A stretch of 64,000 nt of DNA. Source: Allomuricauda sp. NBRC 101325 (GTDB lineage: Bacteria; Bacteroidota; Bacteroidia; Flavobacteriales; Flavobacteriaceae). Position 1 is the stretch's first letter; each line of letters starts with the position of its first letter. This document shows positions 1 to 8,931 of the stretch, in pieces. A program made the position numbers and the translations under genes. Below the pieces are notes generated by a model that had not been told where the DNA came from, did not search any database, and was given only the letters and a program-made list of their open reading frames with translations. The stretch is from assembly GCF_030268205.1 (NCBI RefSeq), contig NZ_BSQF01000001.1, positions 42,554 through 106,553 on the forward strand, read 5' to 3'.

Positions 1-765
1 GATATTGCTCGCCAAGCTCCGAACGTTGCGCGTATGAAAATGCTGGGCGCAGAGGTTCGAGCAGCGAAGTCAGGAAGTAAAACCTTGAAAGATGCCACCA
101 ACGAAGCCATTCGAGATTGGATCAACAATCCAGTGGATACCCATTACATAATCGGATCTGTAGTTGGCCCACATCCCTACCCGGATATGGTTGCTCGTTT
201 TCAATCGGTAATTTCTGAAGAGATTAAACGTCAACTTATGGAAAACGAGGGACGTGAAAATCCAGATTACGTGGTTGCCTGTGTGGGTGGTGGAAGTAAT
301 GCCGCAGGTGCTTTTTACCATTATTTGGATACTCCAGAAGTTGGAATCATTGCCGTGGAAGCTGCTGGAAAAGGAATTCATTCAGGTGAAAGTGCTGCAA
401 CCTCGGCTTTAGGGAAGGTAGGCATTATCCATGGAAGTAAAACCTTGTTAATGCAAACCCCCGACGGACAGATAACAGAACCTTATTCCATTTCCGCAGG
501 ATTGGATTACCCAGGAGTTGGCCCAATGCATGCCCATTTATACAAATCAGGTCGAGGGGAATTTATTTCTATTACCGATGATGAGGCCATGAAAGCTGGA
601 TTGGAACTTTGTAAGTTGGAAGGGATTATTCCCGCGATTGAATCATCCCATGCTTTGGCCATTTTTGAGGATAGAAAATTCAAAAAAGACGATGTTGTTG
701 TAGTGAACCTTTCGGGACGTGGCGACAAAGATTTACAGAATTATATCGATTATTTTAATTTATAG
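1..765 (+). CDS. trpB: Tryptophan synthase beta chain, C-terminal part (5' truncated by window)
   Basis: This subunit joins indole and L-serine to make tryptophan with pyridoxal phosphate, in a complex with TrpA in the cytosol. The frame is open from base 1, so the N-terminal part, including the PLP lysine, lies before the window. About 254 residues are visible. They include the glycine-rich PLP phosphate loop GGGSNA, the HSGESAA stretch, the segment YPGVGPMHAHL near the alpha-subunit contact, and the C-terminal GRGDKD typical of TrpB. trpA follows on the same strand after a 60-base spacer that can fold into a hairpin. Identity is secure; only the upstream extent is unknown. Confidence 0.97.
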   Translation, partial: DIARQAPNVARMKMLGAEVRAAKSGSKTLKDATNEAIRDWINNPVDTHYIIGSVVGPHPYPDMVARFQSVISEEIKRQLMENEGRENPDYVVACVGGGSNAAGAFYHYLDTPEVGIIAVEAAGKGIHSGESAATSALGKVGIIHGSKTLLMQTPDGQITEPYSISAGLDYPGVGPMHAHLYKSGRGEFISITDDEAMKAGLELCKLEGIIPAIESSHALAIFEDRKFKKDDVVVVNLSGRGDKDLQNYIDYFNL

Positions 766-770
766 ATGTT

Positions 771-819
771 AGATATGAGATGCTAGACACTAGACTCTCA
801 AATCTCACATCTCAAATCT
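771..819 (+). repeat. GA/CT-rich imperfect inverted repeat between trpB and trpA
   Basis: The arms at 771-782 (AGATATGAGATG) and 808-819 (CATCTCAAATCT) are complementary at 11 of 12 positions around a 25-base loop that itself repeats short CTAGAC words. There is no T-run after it, so it does not look like a simple terminator. A related stretch of GA-rich then CT-rich words occurs at 60821-60882. It may be a dispersed intergenic repeat that also acts as an mRNA hairpin between two co-transcribed genes. Confidence 0.5.
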
Positions 820-825
820 TGATTT

Positions 826-1587
826 ATGAACAGAATCAAACAAAAACTGAGCGAGGATAAAAAAATCCTTTCCATATATTTTACTGCCGGATATCCGAAA
901 CTGGACGACACGGTTCAAATTATCCAAGATCTAGAAAAAAGCGGGGTGGACCTAATTGAAATCGGTCTTCCTTTTAGCGATCCTTTGGCGGATGGACCCA
1001 CAATTCAGGAAAGTTCTACTGCAGCACTTAAAAATGGGATGCACTCAGAACTACTTTTTGAACAAATCAAAGACATTAGAAAATCGGTTTCCATTCCATT
1101 AATATTGATGGGGTATTTTAATCCTGTTTTGCAATATGGCGTGGAGAAGTTTTGTCAAAAATGCGAGAAAATAGGTATCGATGGGCTAATTCTCCCTGAT
1201 CTACCACTTGATGTGTACCAAGAAGAGTATGAAGCTTTGTTCAAAAAACACGGACTCATTAATGTGTTTTTGATTACACCACAAACCAGTGATGAACGTA
1301 TCAAGGCCATCGACGATGCATCTGAAGGATTTATTTATATGGTGAGTTCGGCCAGTACCACTGGAGCAAAATCAGGATTTGGACAGGAGCAATCTGCTTA
1401 TTTTGAACGCATTGCCAACATGAATTTAAAAAATCCCCAAATTGTTGGGTTCGGCATCAGCAATGCAGAAACTTTTAATCAAGCTACCGAAAAAGCGAAG
1501 GGTGCTATCATTGGTTCAGCTTTCATCAAACATTTAACAGAAAATGGTGTAGACAGCATTGGTGGGTTTGTGCGTCAAATTCGTTAA
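826..1587 (+). CDS. trpA: Tryptophan synthase alpha chain
   Basis: It splits indole-3-glycerol phosphate to indole and glyceraldehyde 3-phosphate; the indole is channelled to TrpB. The 253-residue protein is slightly short for the family. The catalytic Glu is seen in EIGLPFSDPLADGP (near residue 48) and the catalytic Asp in LILPDLPLD (near 127). The phosphate-binding GFGISNAE and GAIIGSAF segments are near the C-terminus, so it is a complete TIM barrel. It is the last gene of the visible trp operon, 60 bases after trpB. The ATG at 826 fits the family start MNRIKQKL. Confidence 0.97.
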   Translation: MNRIKQKLSEDKKILSIYFTAGYPKLDDTVQIIQDLEKSGVDLIEIGLPFSDPLADGPTIQESSTAALKNGMHSELLFEQIKDIRKSVSIPLILMGYFNPVLQYGVEKFCQKCEKIGIDGLILPDLPLDVYQEEYEALFKKHGLINVFLITPQTSDERIKAIDDASEGFIYMVSSASTTGAKSGFGQEQSAYFERIANMNLKNPQIVGFGISNAETFNQATEKAKGAIIGSAFIKHLTENGVDSIGGFVRQIR

Positions 1588-1619
1588 ATTTCGAGTTTAA
1601 AACTAACTCAAGCCGATTC

Positions 1620-3116
1620 ATGAAAAAAGCCATACTGCTAGCTTCTTTACTTTCTGCATTTTCATCTTATGCCCAAGACGAAGTAGCCATAAAATCCCAA
1701 GTGGCCGATGCCATCAATGAGCTTCGGGATTTTATTTCCATCCCAAACGATGCCCTCAATCCAGATGATATTGACCGAAATATTAATTGGTTAAAGCGCA
1801 AATTTGGGGAACGCGGTTTTAACACTGCGGTTTTGGAAACAGAAAATCTACCCTTGTTTTTTGCTGCCTTGCCCATGAATACCCAAAAACCAACGGTATT
1901 GATCTATATGCATTTGGATGGGCAATCTGTTGACCCGACAAAGTGGAACCAACCTGACCCTTATGAAGTTGTTTTAAAAGCCCCAGAGGGTGATGGGTTC
2001 AAAACTATTTCATGGGATGAGCTCAATGATGATATCAATTATGATTGGCGTCTTTTTGGGCGCTCCACTTCAGATGACAAATCACCCATTGTGATGTTAT
2101 TGAACACTATCGATCTATTAAAAAATGAAGGTACCGAAATGCCATTTAATGTAAAGGTAATTTTGGATAGTGAGGAAGAAAAAAGCAGCAAACCCCTTCC
2201 AAAAGCGGTAAAAGAGTACCGTGATTTGTTGGAAGCCGATTTTTTAATGATTGTGGATGGGCCCGTTCATGCTTCGGAAAAACCAACTGTTGTATATGGT
2301 TGTAGAGGTATCACTACTTTATCCTTAACCACTTATGGCCCTATTCAACCTCAACATAGTGGCCATTATGGCAATTATGCGCCAAACCCTGGATTTCAAT
2401 TGGCCCAGTTGTTGGCAACCATGAAAGATACAAATGGAAAAGTTCTGATTCCAGGCTATTATGATGGCATCAATATAGACGAGGCCACCTTAAACATTTT
2501 AAAAAGTGTTCCCGATAGTGACGAAGCCATTGCAGAAAAATTACAATTTAAAACTGCCGAAAAAGTAGGGAGCTTTTATCAAGAAGCCCTGCAATATCCT
2601 TCTTTGAACATTAGAGGTTTGGAATCTGCTTGGGTAGGTGCCAAGGCCAGAACTATTGTTCCCGAAAGTGCCACTGCTGAATTGGATTTGCGTTTGGTGG
2701 TAGAAAGTGATGGAACCCGTTTGAAAAAATTGGTGAAGGATCACATCTCAAAACAGGGATACAAAGTATTGGACCACGAGCCGAGTAAGGAGGAGCGCAT
2801 GCAATTCGATAAAATCGTTTATGTAAAAGAAGGTAGCGTTACTGATGCATTTAGAACTTCAATGGACAACCCTTACGGTGTTTTCTTGACCAAAACGATG
2901 AAAGAAACCTTTGGCGAGGATGTGATTCAAATACGAACCATGGGTGGCACCGTTCCCATTGCGCCTTTTATTAACGAATTGAAGATTCCCGCATTTATTG
3001 TTCCTGCCGTTAATCCGGACAATAACCAGCATAGCCCCAATGAAAATGTAAAAATTGGGCAATTGGCCTACGGTATTAAAATGTTTTATGGGGTGTTATC
3101 CACTCCGATGGAATAA
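1620..3116 (+). CDS. Secreted M20-family metallopeptidase
   Basis: This is probably a zinc amino- or dipeptidase acting in the periplasm. The 498-residue protein begins with a signal peptide (KKAILLASLLSAFSSYAQ, cleavage near residue 18). Di-metal ligands of the M20 family are visible: the first His/Asp in YMHLDGQ (about 95-100), an Asp in GRSTSDDKS (about 153-157), the Glu pair in DSEEEKSS (about 187-189), and a late His in NNQHSPNE. A dimerisation (lid) domain sits in the middle. The gene is 32 bases after trpA but functionally unrelated; a strong terminator follows. The substrate cannot be read from the sequence. Confidence 0.9.
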   Translation: MKKAILLASLLSAFSSYAQDEVAIKSQVADAINELRDFISIPNDALNPDDIDRNINWLKRKFGERGFNTAVLETENLPLFFAALPMNTQKPTVLIYMHLDGQSVDPTKWNQPDPYEVVLKAPEGDGFKTISWDELNDDINYDWRLFGRSTSDDKSPIVMLLNTIDLLKNEGTEMPFNVKVILDSEEEKSSKPLPKAVKEYRDLLEADFLMIVDGPVHASEKPTVVYGCRGITTLSLTTYGPIQPQHSGHYGNYAPNPGFQLAQLLATMKDTNGKVLIPGYYDGINIDEATLNILKSVPDSDEAIAEKLQFKTAEKVGSFYQEALQYPSLNIRGLESAWVGAKARTIVPESATAELDLRLVVESDGTRLKKLVKDHISKQGYKVLDHEPSKEERMQFDKIVYVKEGSVTDAFRTSMDNPYGVFLTKTMKETFGEDVIQIRTMGGTVPIAPFINELKIPAFIVPAVNPDNNQHSPNENVKIGQLAYGIKMFYGVLSTPME

Positions 3117-3131
3117 GAAGAATGAACAAAT

Positions 3132-3162
3132 AAAAAAGCCCCGAACTATCGGGGCTTTTTTT
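3132..3162. terminator. Bidirectional intrinsic terminator
   Basis: A perfect 8-base stem AGCCCCGA/TCGGGGCT (3137-3144 and 3149-3156) with loop ACTA is flanked by A-run and T-run. It therefore works on both strands, between the convergent M20 peptidase and mini-lipoprotein genes. Confidence 0.93.
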
Positions 3163-3179
3163 ATGGTCAATTGAATCGA

Positions 3180-3362
3180 CTATTCGTTATTGCCTTTCTT
3201 TTTTTGCTGTCCAGGCGCATAGGCTTTGGCACTTTTAGCTCCTGTTGCTTTTTTAACCTGTCCTGGTGCCGTGCTACTTTTCACAGTACCATGGTTCACT
3301 TTACACGATGTAAACATCGCAACGGAACATAAAACAACAGTGATTTTCAGTAAATTTCTCAT
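3180..3362 (-). CDS. Mini-lipoprotein with PGQ-KK repeats
   Basis: A 60-residue protein with a lipoprotein signal: a basic N-terminus, a hydrophobic core and the lipobox FTSC at about residues 17-20. The mature part is about 40 residues, very basic, and holds two copies of an APGQ-x-KK motif. Short Bacteroidota lipoproteins of this kind are often labelled 'quinol oxidase subunit 4' in databases, a name the sequence does not justify. It ends at the shared terminator and has no partner gene. Function unknown; it probably sits on the periplasmic face of a membrane. Confidence 0.75.
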   Translation of the reverse strand: MRNLLKITVVLCSVAMFTSCKVNHGTVKSSTAPGQVKKATGAKSAKAYAPGQQKKKGNNE

Positions 3363-3480
3363 GTTTTTGATTTAGGGATTTGGTTGAATGTAGTGAATAC
3401 AACGTAGAAATCACGTTAAAATTGACCTAAACCCCGTTTCATTTGACGAATACTGCCATAAAATTGATAGCTACACCCTT

Positions 3481-4164
3481 TTAAAAGAACTCACGGTACT
3501 GCATTACCCTAAAATCCAAGGTGTTGAATTTGGGATTGATTTTTTTCAAATCTTTGTATGTCTGTAAACTTCCGACTGCTCTGTTAGCCGCTCCTGATGG
3601 TGCTGTTAATGATACTGTTTTAACCGTTCTAGACTTCTCGACACCGCTCGAAGTGATAGGCAGCTCCAAATGATGGATACGGGGCACATCATCCGAAATT
3701 ACTTCCAATTTTAATCCATGTTCTTTGAGTTGTTTTCTAAAGAAATACTCTGGACCATTTTTACTATTACCACCAGTGAACAATAAAGTTTGAATATTAG
3801 GATGTTTTTGAAGGTATCCGACCAAATCACGCAGAACCACATTTTGCATTCCCAAATCGGAAGCATCAATCTTTTCGCGCTCAGCACTTTGCACAATATC
3901 GCAAACGCCGATTTTATGCTTGATCAAAAAGTGTCTCCGCTGTTGAATGGCCTCATTGGTGTTTTCATATTTCAGATTCAAATCAAAGATTTGGTCCAAA
4001 ATAGGCCATAACATGCCATTGCAACTCCCGTAACAAAAGTCAACATCCTCCTCCTTTAATTCTCCCGTGGTAAATCTAGGCGGGGGCAACGTACCCACAA
4101 TCAACTTGGTGGCCTCCTCCAAAAGAAAAGGTTCGTAAGGATGAATGTGTTGAAATAGTTTCAA
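3481..4164 (-). CDS. Uracil-DNA glycosylase superfamily protein
   Basis: A 227-residue protein with features of the UDG/TDG fold: an N-terminal KLIVGTLPPPRF segment matching the superfamily 'G-x-x-P' active-site loop, and a C-terminal LTAPSGAANR segment matching the 'PSG' base-recognition loop. It most likely removes uracil or another damaged base from DNA, but the subfamily is uncertain. An oddity is that the bases coding for about SSGVEKSR, just before the second motif, match a dispersed intergenic repeat (see findings). It stands alone: a 158-base spacer separates it from ppc and it ends 118 bases from the mini-lipoprotein start. Confidence 0.72.
   Translation of the reverse strand: MKLFQHIHPYEPFLLEEATKLIVGTLPPPRFTTGELKEEDVDFCYGSCNGMLWPILDQIFDLNLKYENTNEAIQQRRHFLIKHKIGVCDIVQSAEREKIDASDLGMQNVVLRDLVGYLQKHPNIQTLLFTGGNSKNGPEYFFRKQLKEHGLKLEVISDDVPRIHHLELPITSSGVEKSRTVKTVSLTAPSGAANRAVGSLQTYKDLKKINPKFNTLDFRVMQYREFF
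3634..3659 (-). repeat. REP-like element inside the UDG-like coding sequence
   Basis: On the minus strand this stretch reads TCACTTCGAGCGGTGTCGAG, then AAG. It closely follows the intergenic element at 43684-43708 (TCACTGAGCGGAGTCGAAG), differing by small indels and a base change. It lies in frame within the glycosylase-like gene and encodes about eight residues. Confidence 0.5.
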
Positions 4165-4276
4165 GTTTAAAGTGGTAAGTTTTAAGTGCCTTGTTCAGAC
4201 TAACAAACTATTAAAAAGAGAGAATCCCCGTCTTACTGAACTCGTTTCAGCATCTCACAAATAAAAGTTTTATGAG

Positions 4277-4297
4277 ACCCCGAATCAAGTTCGGGTT
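4277..4297. repeat. Small palindromic intergenic element
   Basis: The inverted repeat CCCGAA/TTCGGG (4279-4284 and 4290-4295) with loop TCAAG lies in the 158-base spacer between ppc and the UDG-like gene. It is followed by TTGACAAAATTTT. It resembles the small palindromes that recur between flavobacterial genes. It could also act as a weak terminator for ppc on the minus strand, though it lacks a strong T-run there. Confidence 0.4.
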
Positions 4298-4322
4298 GAC
4301 AAAATTTTCCTTTTAAAAATCT

Positions 4323-6869
4323 CTAGGCCGAGTTTCTACTTGCATTAATATTACCGTAAAGTGAGCGCGTCACAATCTTCTCATACAATTCCTTGTACTC
4401 GGATTTTTGCGTAATGTGGTACAATGCATTTTGCTGTATTACCAACAATGGCAACACAATCTTCTCACGAATTTTTACGGATTCCCTTGATATGGCTTCA
4501 TCTTCCATCAATATCTTAAGACCTGATATCTGCAATAGCATCTTTTTGGAAAGTTGAAACTCATCATGAAGTATATTCCAGAAATCGCCAAATTCAGGAT
4601 CATCTTTCATGTAGCTGGTCAGCTGGAAATTGGTTTTCGCCAAAGACATCATACTGTTCAACATCAGGGCTTTGAAAAATGGCACTTCTCTGTACAATTT
4701 CTTTACCTCATTGATGCGACCTTCATCCTTCAATTGTTGGATGGCTGTTCCCAAACCGAAATAACCAGGTACATTTTGCTTCAACTGACTCCAAGAACCC
4801 ACAAAAGATATCGCTCTTAAATCGGCAAGAGTCAATTTTTCCTTATTGCCACGTTTTCCGGGTCTACTACCAATATTGGCCTTGGTGTAATATTTTAAGG
4901 TACTTCTGTTTTCCAAATACGGGATAAACTTATCGTGCTGTTTTAAAGCATCGTATTTATCAAAACTCAAATCTGAAAGTTCCTCTATCAATTTTCGTTG
5001 TGTTGAGGATATTACAAGCTCCTTACCAAATAGGTTATTGCTCAAACCAGCAGTCAGCAATTGCTCCGAGTTATGGATAAATTGCTCTTTTGTTCCATAG
5101 GTACTGGTAATAGTCTGCCCTTGAATGGTCAATTGAATTTCGTGATTCGCCACATCCTTGGTCTGTGCTGCGTAGAATCGATGTGTTTTTCCTCCACCCC
5201 TTGCTGGTGGACCTCCCCTACCATCAAAAAATATGGCAGCGATTCCATTTTTCTTGCAGACTTTGCTCAAGGTCTCCTTGGTTTTTAAGATAGACCAGTT
5301 GGCTTTTAAATATCCACCATCTTTGGTCCCATCGGAGAAACCGAGCATGATGGTATGGATATCGTTTCTGCGCTCTAGGTGTTTTCTATATTTTGGAATA
5401 TCGAACAAGGTTTGCATCACTTCTTCGGATGCATCCATGCCTTTCATGGTTTCGAACAAGGGTACAATATCGAAAGTAATATCTTTCTCGTCCCAACCGC
5501 ACCATCTGAACAATCCATACACAAATAGAACCGAAAAAATATCTTCGGAGTTACTGATGATGTATCGGTTACAACCATCTTCCCCATTTTTTTCTTGAAT
5601 GGCCTTTAAATTTTGGATATTGGCAATGGTATCCTGTACAATTTCCTCATCAAAATCCTTTGGATTGAGGGAATAGTCCTTTTGCAATAATTGCTGCACC
5701 AGTTCCTTTTCTTTCAGCTCAGCCAAAGATTCCTTGATAACGCCCTCTTTTTTCAACACAGTTTCCACCACCAAATGGTGCTTACTATGATCTTGACGAA
5801 TATCCAAGGTCGCAAAGTGGGTTTTAAAGATGTGCACCTTATCAATAAATTGATCTAACTCATCCAAATACAACTCGTGGTAATGTTCAATCAATTGCAC
5901 ACGAACCGCATCCAAATGCTCGATGATACCTTCATAGGAAATCGGAGCATTGGGGTCGAACATGGCATGGTACAATTTATCGCTCAACGCATTAAGGTCT
6001 TCTTGCATGCTTTTGAACGTAAGCTTTTTACGAAGATCCTTTAACTCGTTGTAATAGCACTTCATCAAGGTCAATCGAAGCTCATCTGCCACTTGTTTGG
6101 TAATATCCGCCGTAACAAAAGGGTTTCCATCACGGTCGCCACCTGGCCAAAATCCAAGTTTCATGAGATTGTAGTTCTCGAACTTTTCATTTTTGATGTT
6201 GGTCTTCACATACTGATACAATTCTCCAACCGCATCATAATAGGTATTACGTAAAATATAGATGATGTTTTTGGCCTCATCCAAAGGTGTCGGTTTTTTG
6301 GCATTTACCAAAGAGGTCAATCCCAACTGTTGAAGCGTCACATCAATATCGTGAAGCCTATCTTCATCTATTAGGCTTCTCAATTCTGCTATAATATCCA
6401 AAACGGCAGGGGTGTAAAACTGCGTAGGGTGCGCCGTAAGCACAATACGTGCGCTGAATGTGGACAGTTTTTTAGAAACCTTGTCCCAGTTTTTGGTACG
6501 GTTTACCAATTCAAAATAATCAGGAATGGTCAACGAAGTACTGTACTCCTGAAGTTTAGGAAATGCTGAATCCTCAACACTATCATATAACACAACCTGG
6601 CGCTCCACATATTGCACAATGCGGAACATAAAATCCAATCGCTCACGCTCATCTTGAATGTTGGCAAAGTTGGAAAAGAACACATCCAGAATTTCTTGTG
6701 GTTCCTTACCTTCTTTCAATCCCTTTTCGCATTGATCCAACAAAAGCGGAATCAAAATCCCCACGTTTTCAATGTTCTTGTAGGGCAGGCTTAAGAAAAG
6801 ACTGTTGTAGATATTGAATTTATTGGTTACCGATTTTTTAAACTCTTCTAACCGTTTAGACTGTTGCAT
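4323..6869 (-). CDS. ppc: Phosphoenolpyruvate carboxylase
   Basis: It carboxylates PEP to oxaloacetate, refilling the TCA cycle. The 848-residue protein is a little short for the family. Visible motifs are the catalytic His in VLTAHPTQ (about 144-151), GGDRDGNPFV (about 243-252), the second catalytic region SDGTKDGG, and FDGRGGPPARGGG where most proteobacterial enzymes have FHGRGG-x-x-GRGGGP. The C-terminus ends RNSA rather than the canonical NTG-type end. The start MQQSKRLEEF is the only sensible one. The 174-base gap upstream, to yaaA, shows no clear -7 box. Confidence 0.95.
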   Translation of the reverse strand: MQQSKRLEEFKKSVTNKFNIYNSLFLSLPYKNIENVGILIPLLLDQCEKGLKEGKEPQEILDVFFSNFANIQDERERLDFMFRIVQYVERQVVLYDSVEDSAFPKLQEYSTSLTIPDYFELVNRTKNWDKVSKKLSTFSARIVLTAHPTQFYTPAVLDIIAELRSLIDEDRLHDIDVTLQQLGLTSLVNAKKPTPLDEAKNIIYILRNTYYDAVGELYQYVKTNIKNEKFENYNLMKLGFWPGGDRDGNPFVTADITKQVADELRLTLMKCYYNELKDLRKKLTFKSMQEDLNALSDKLYHAMFDPNAPISYEGIIEHLDAVRVQLIEHYHELYLDELDQFIDKVHIFKTHFATLDIRQDHSKHHLVVETVLKKEGVIKESLAELKEKELVQQLLQKDYSLNPKDFDEEIVQDTIANIQNLKAIQEKNGEDGCNRYIISNSEDIFSVLFVYGLFRWCGWDEKDITFDIVPLFETMKGMDASEEVMQTLFDIPKYRKHLERRNDIHTIMLGFSDGTKDGGYLKANWSILKTKETLSKVCKKNGIAAIFFDGRGGPPARGGGKTHRFYAAQTKDVANHEIQLTIQGQTITSTYGTKEQFIHNSEQLLTAGLSNNLFGKELVISSTQRKLIEELSDLSFDKYDALKQHDKFIPYLENRSTLKYYTKANIGSRPGKRGNKEKLTLADLRAISFVGSWSQLKQNVPGYFGLGTAIQQLKDEGRINEVKKLYREVPFFKALMLNSMMSLAKTNFQLTSYMKDDPEFGDFWNILHDEFQLSKKMLLQISGLKILMEDEAISRESVKIREKIVLPLLVIQQNALYHITQKSEYKELYEKIVTRSLYGNINASRNSA

Positions 6870-7043
6870 GTATTGTTTATGTTAGTGTTAAAAACAGACG
6901 AACACCCAAAGGTCGTGATTAATGTGTAACCAATGGGTTAAATTTAAGGGTATCACAATTTTAGGCACTAGGCGTTTCTATCTTAACACCAAAACCCAAT
7001 TGTCACTAACAACTTAAAGATTACTTTGGATTTTACCAAAGAT

Positions 7044-7805
7044 TTATCGGACGAAAACGGGTTGGTTTTCCTTTAGGGTGTGCTCTTCACTAAAAAGGTA
7101 ACCGTCGTAATTGAAGTTTTTAATATCGTCCAAGGACTTAGCGTCAGAATCCAAGATGTAGCGCACCATAGATCCACGGGCTTTTTTGGCAAAGAAACTG
7201 ATGATTTTCAACTTGTCGTTTTTCCAATCTTTAAAGATTGGGGTAATTACGGGAACTTTTAATTTCTTGGTATCTATAGCGTTGAAGTACTCATTACTGG
7301 CCAAGTTTACGAAAAGCTCTCCGTCTTCCAATTCGCTGTTTAAATGGGCAGTCAATTGTGTTTTCCAGAACTCGTACAAGTTCTTTTTTCTCCCCACTTT
7401 CATTTGTGTTCCCATTTCCAAGCGATAGGGCTGCATTAAATCCAAGGGTTTCAACACGCCATACAATCCTGATAAAATTCGTAGCGTATCTTGAAGTTGA
7501 TCTAATTTTTCCTCTGGAATGGTGTAGGCATCCAAACCTTGGTACACATCGCCATTAAATGCATAAACTGCGGGCCGCGCATTTTCAGGAGTGAAAGGCG
7601 GCTCAAATTGTTGATTGCGCTCCCAGTTCAACTCTGCCAACTTATCTGAAATGGACATCAGCTCACTCAATGCCTTCGGTTTCTTCTTTTTCAGCACCGC
7701 ATTCAGCTTTTCAGATTGCTCCAAAAATTCAGGCTGTGTATATTTTAAAGTTGGTAAGGCTGTTTCAAAATCCAACGACTTTGCTGGAGAGATCACAATT
7801 TTCAT
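7044..7805 (-). CDS. yaaA: Peroxide stress protein YaaA
   Basis: A 253-residue member of the YaaA/UPF0246 family, which in E. coli lowers free iron and protects DNA during peroxide stress. The family start [13 protein letters not shown] and the conserved segments [22 protein letters not shown] and VNLASNEYF are all present, and the protein is full length. It is monocistronic or loosely spaced: the gap to ppc downstream is 174 bases and to the pseudouridine synthase upstream 89 bases. The iron-related role comes from the E. coli protein, not from this locus. Confidence 0.92.
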   Translation of the reverse strand: MKIVISPAKSLDFETALPTLKYTQPEFLEQSEKLNAVLKKKKPKALSELMSISDKLAELNWERNQQFEPPFTPENARPAVYAFNGDVYQGLDAYTIPEEKLDQLQDTLRILSGLYGVLKPLDLMQPYRLEMGTQMKVGRKKNLYEFWKTQLTAHLNSELEDGELFVNLASNEYFNAIDTKKLKVPVITPIFKDWKNDKLKIISFFAKKARGSMVRYILDSDAKSLDDIKNFNYDGYLFSEEHTLKENQPVFVR

Positions 7806-7894
7806 ATGTATTTAATTTACAGTAAAAATAAGTAGGAATTTGGGCTTCAAAAAGCATTTTCCAATGGTGTTTTCAATCTTAATATTGATGAAAA

Positions 7895-8929
7895 CTATGA
7901 TTCGTGGTGTTTGGCATAACTGCGCCATTTTTCGATTCCGTTCACCATATCTTCGGGCAACTCAGAATCGAAACGCATGAACTCTCCCGTGACAGGATGT
8001 TCAAACCCCAAGGTTTTGGCATGCAATGCTTGTCTGGGCAATACCTTAAAGGTATTTTCTACAAATTGTTTGTACTTGGTAAAAGTGGTGCCTTTCAAAA
8101 TTTTCTCCCCACCATAGCGCTCATCATTAAATAGGGTATGCCCAATATATTTCATGTGCACCCTGATTTGGTGGGTTCTCCCTGTTTCCAATTTACAGGA
8201 CACTAAAGTGACATAACCCAAGCGTTCCAATACTTTGTAATGTGTTACCGCTTCTTTGCCATCTTCCCCATTCGGGAAAACCACCATTTGAAGTCTGTTT
8301 TTTGGGTTACGACCTATATGACCTTCAATAGTTCCCTCATCCTCTTCTACATTCCCCCAAACCAATGCGATATATTCACGCTCGCTGGTTTTTTCAAAAA
8401 ATTGCTGGGCCAAATGTGTCATGGCCACTTCCGTTTTGGCAATCACCAACAATCCAGACGTATCCTTATCGATTCGGTGGACCAACCCAGGACGTTCCGA
8501 ACTATTGTTGGGCAAATTTTCAAAATGATAGACAAGGGCATTGATCAAAGTTCCCGAATAATTTCCGTGACCCGGATGTACTACCATCCCTGCAGGTTTG
8601 TTCACCACCAAAAGGGAATCATCTTCGTACACAATATCCAATGGAATGTTCTCAGGGGTCAACAAAAACTCATAAGGTGGATGTTCGAACATCACTTTTA
8701 CCTCATCACCTGCCTTTACCTTGTAGTTTTGCTTTACCACCTCGCCGTTCACCCAAATATGACCCCGTTTGGCCGCTTGTTGGATCTTGTTTCGGGTGGC
8801 ATTTTCAATAAAGTTCATCAAGAATTTATCCACGCGCAATGGTTCCTGACCTTTTGAAGCCAAAAATTTAAAATGCTCATAGAGCTCGTCTTGCGACAAC
8901 TCTTGGTTATCGATATCTGAAATATCCAT
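7895..8929 (-). CDS. rluD: RluD-family 23S rRNA pseudouridine synthase
   Basis: It isomerises uridine to pseudouridine in large-subunit rRNA. The 344-residue protein has an N-terminal S4 RNA-binding domain (about 35-95, RVDKFLMNFIENATRNKIQQ) and the RluA/RluD catalytic domain with HRIDKDTSGLLV (catalytic Asp near residue 153). TGRTHQIRVH follows near the C-terminal third. The gene starts 2 bases after the PASTA gene ends on the same strand, a pairing that suggests one transcript. Exact target positions cannot be told from the sequence. Confidence 0.9.
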   Translation of the reverse strand: MDISDIDNQELSQDELYEHFKFLASKGQEPLRVDKFLMNFIENATRNKIQQAAKRGHIWVNGEVVKQNYKVKAGDEVKVMFEHPPYEFLLTPENIPLDIVYEDDSLLVVNKPAGMVVHPGHGNYSGTLINALVYHFENLPNNSSERPGLVHRIDKDTSGLLVIAKTEVAMTHLAQQFFEKTSEREYIALVWGNVEEDEGTIEGHIGRNPKNRLQMVVFPNGEDGKEAVTHYKVLERLGYVTLVSCKLETGRTHQIRVHMKYIGHTLFNDERYGGEKILKGTTFTKYKQFVENTFKVLPRQALHAKTLGFEHPVTGEFMRFDSELPEDMVNGIEKWRSYAKHHES

Positions 8930-8931
8930 GA

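Noticed and set aside
3180..3362. Quinol oxidase subunit 4 label for the mini-lipoprotein
   Set aside because: A 60-residue lipoprotein with no oxidase motif and no respiratory neighbours does not support the name.
8240..8857. 205-codon plus-strand frame opposite rluD
   Set aside because: It is antisense to a family-assigned enzyme and lacks a motif or usable promoter.
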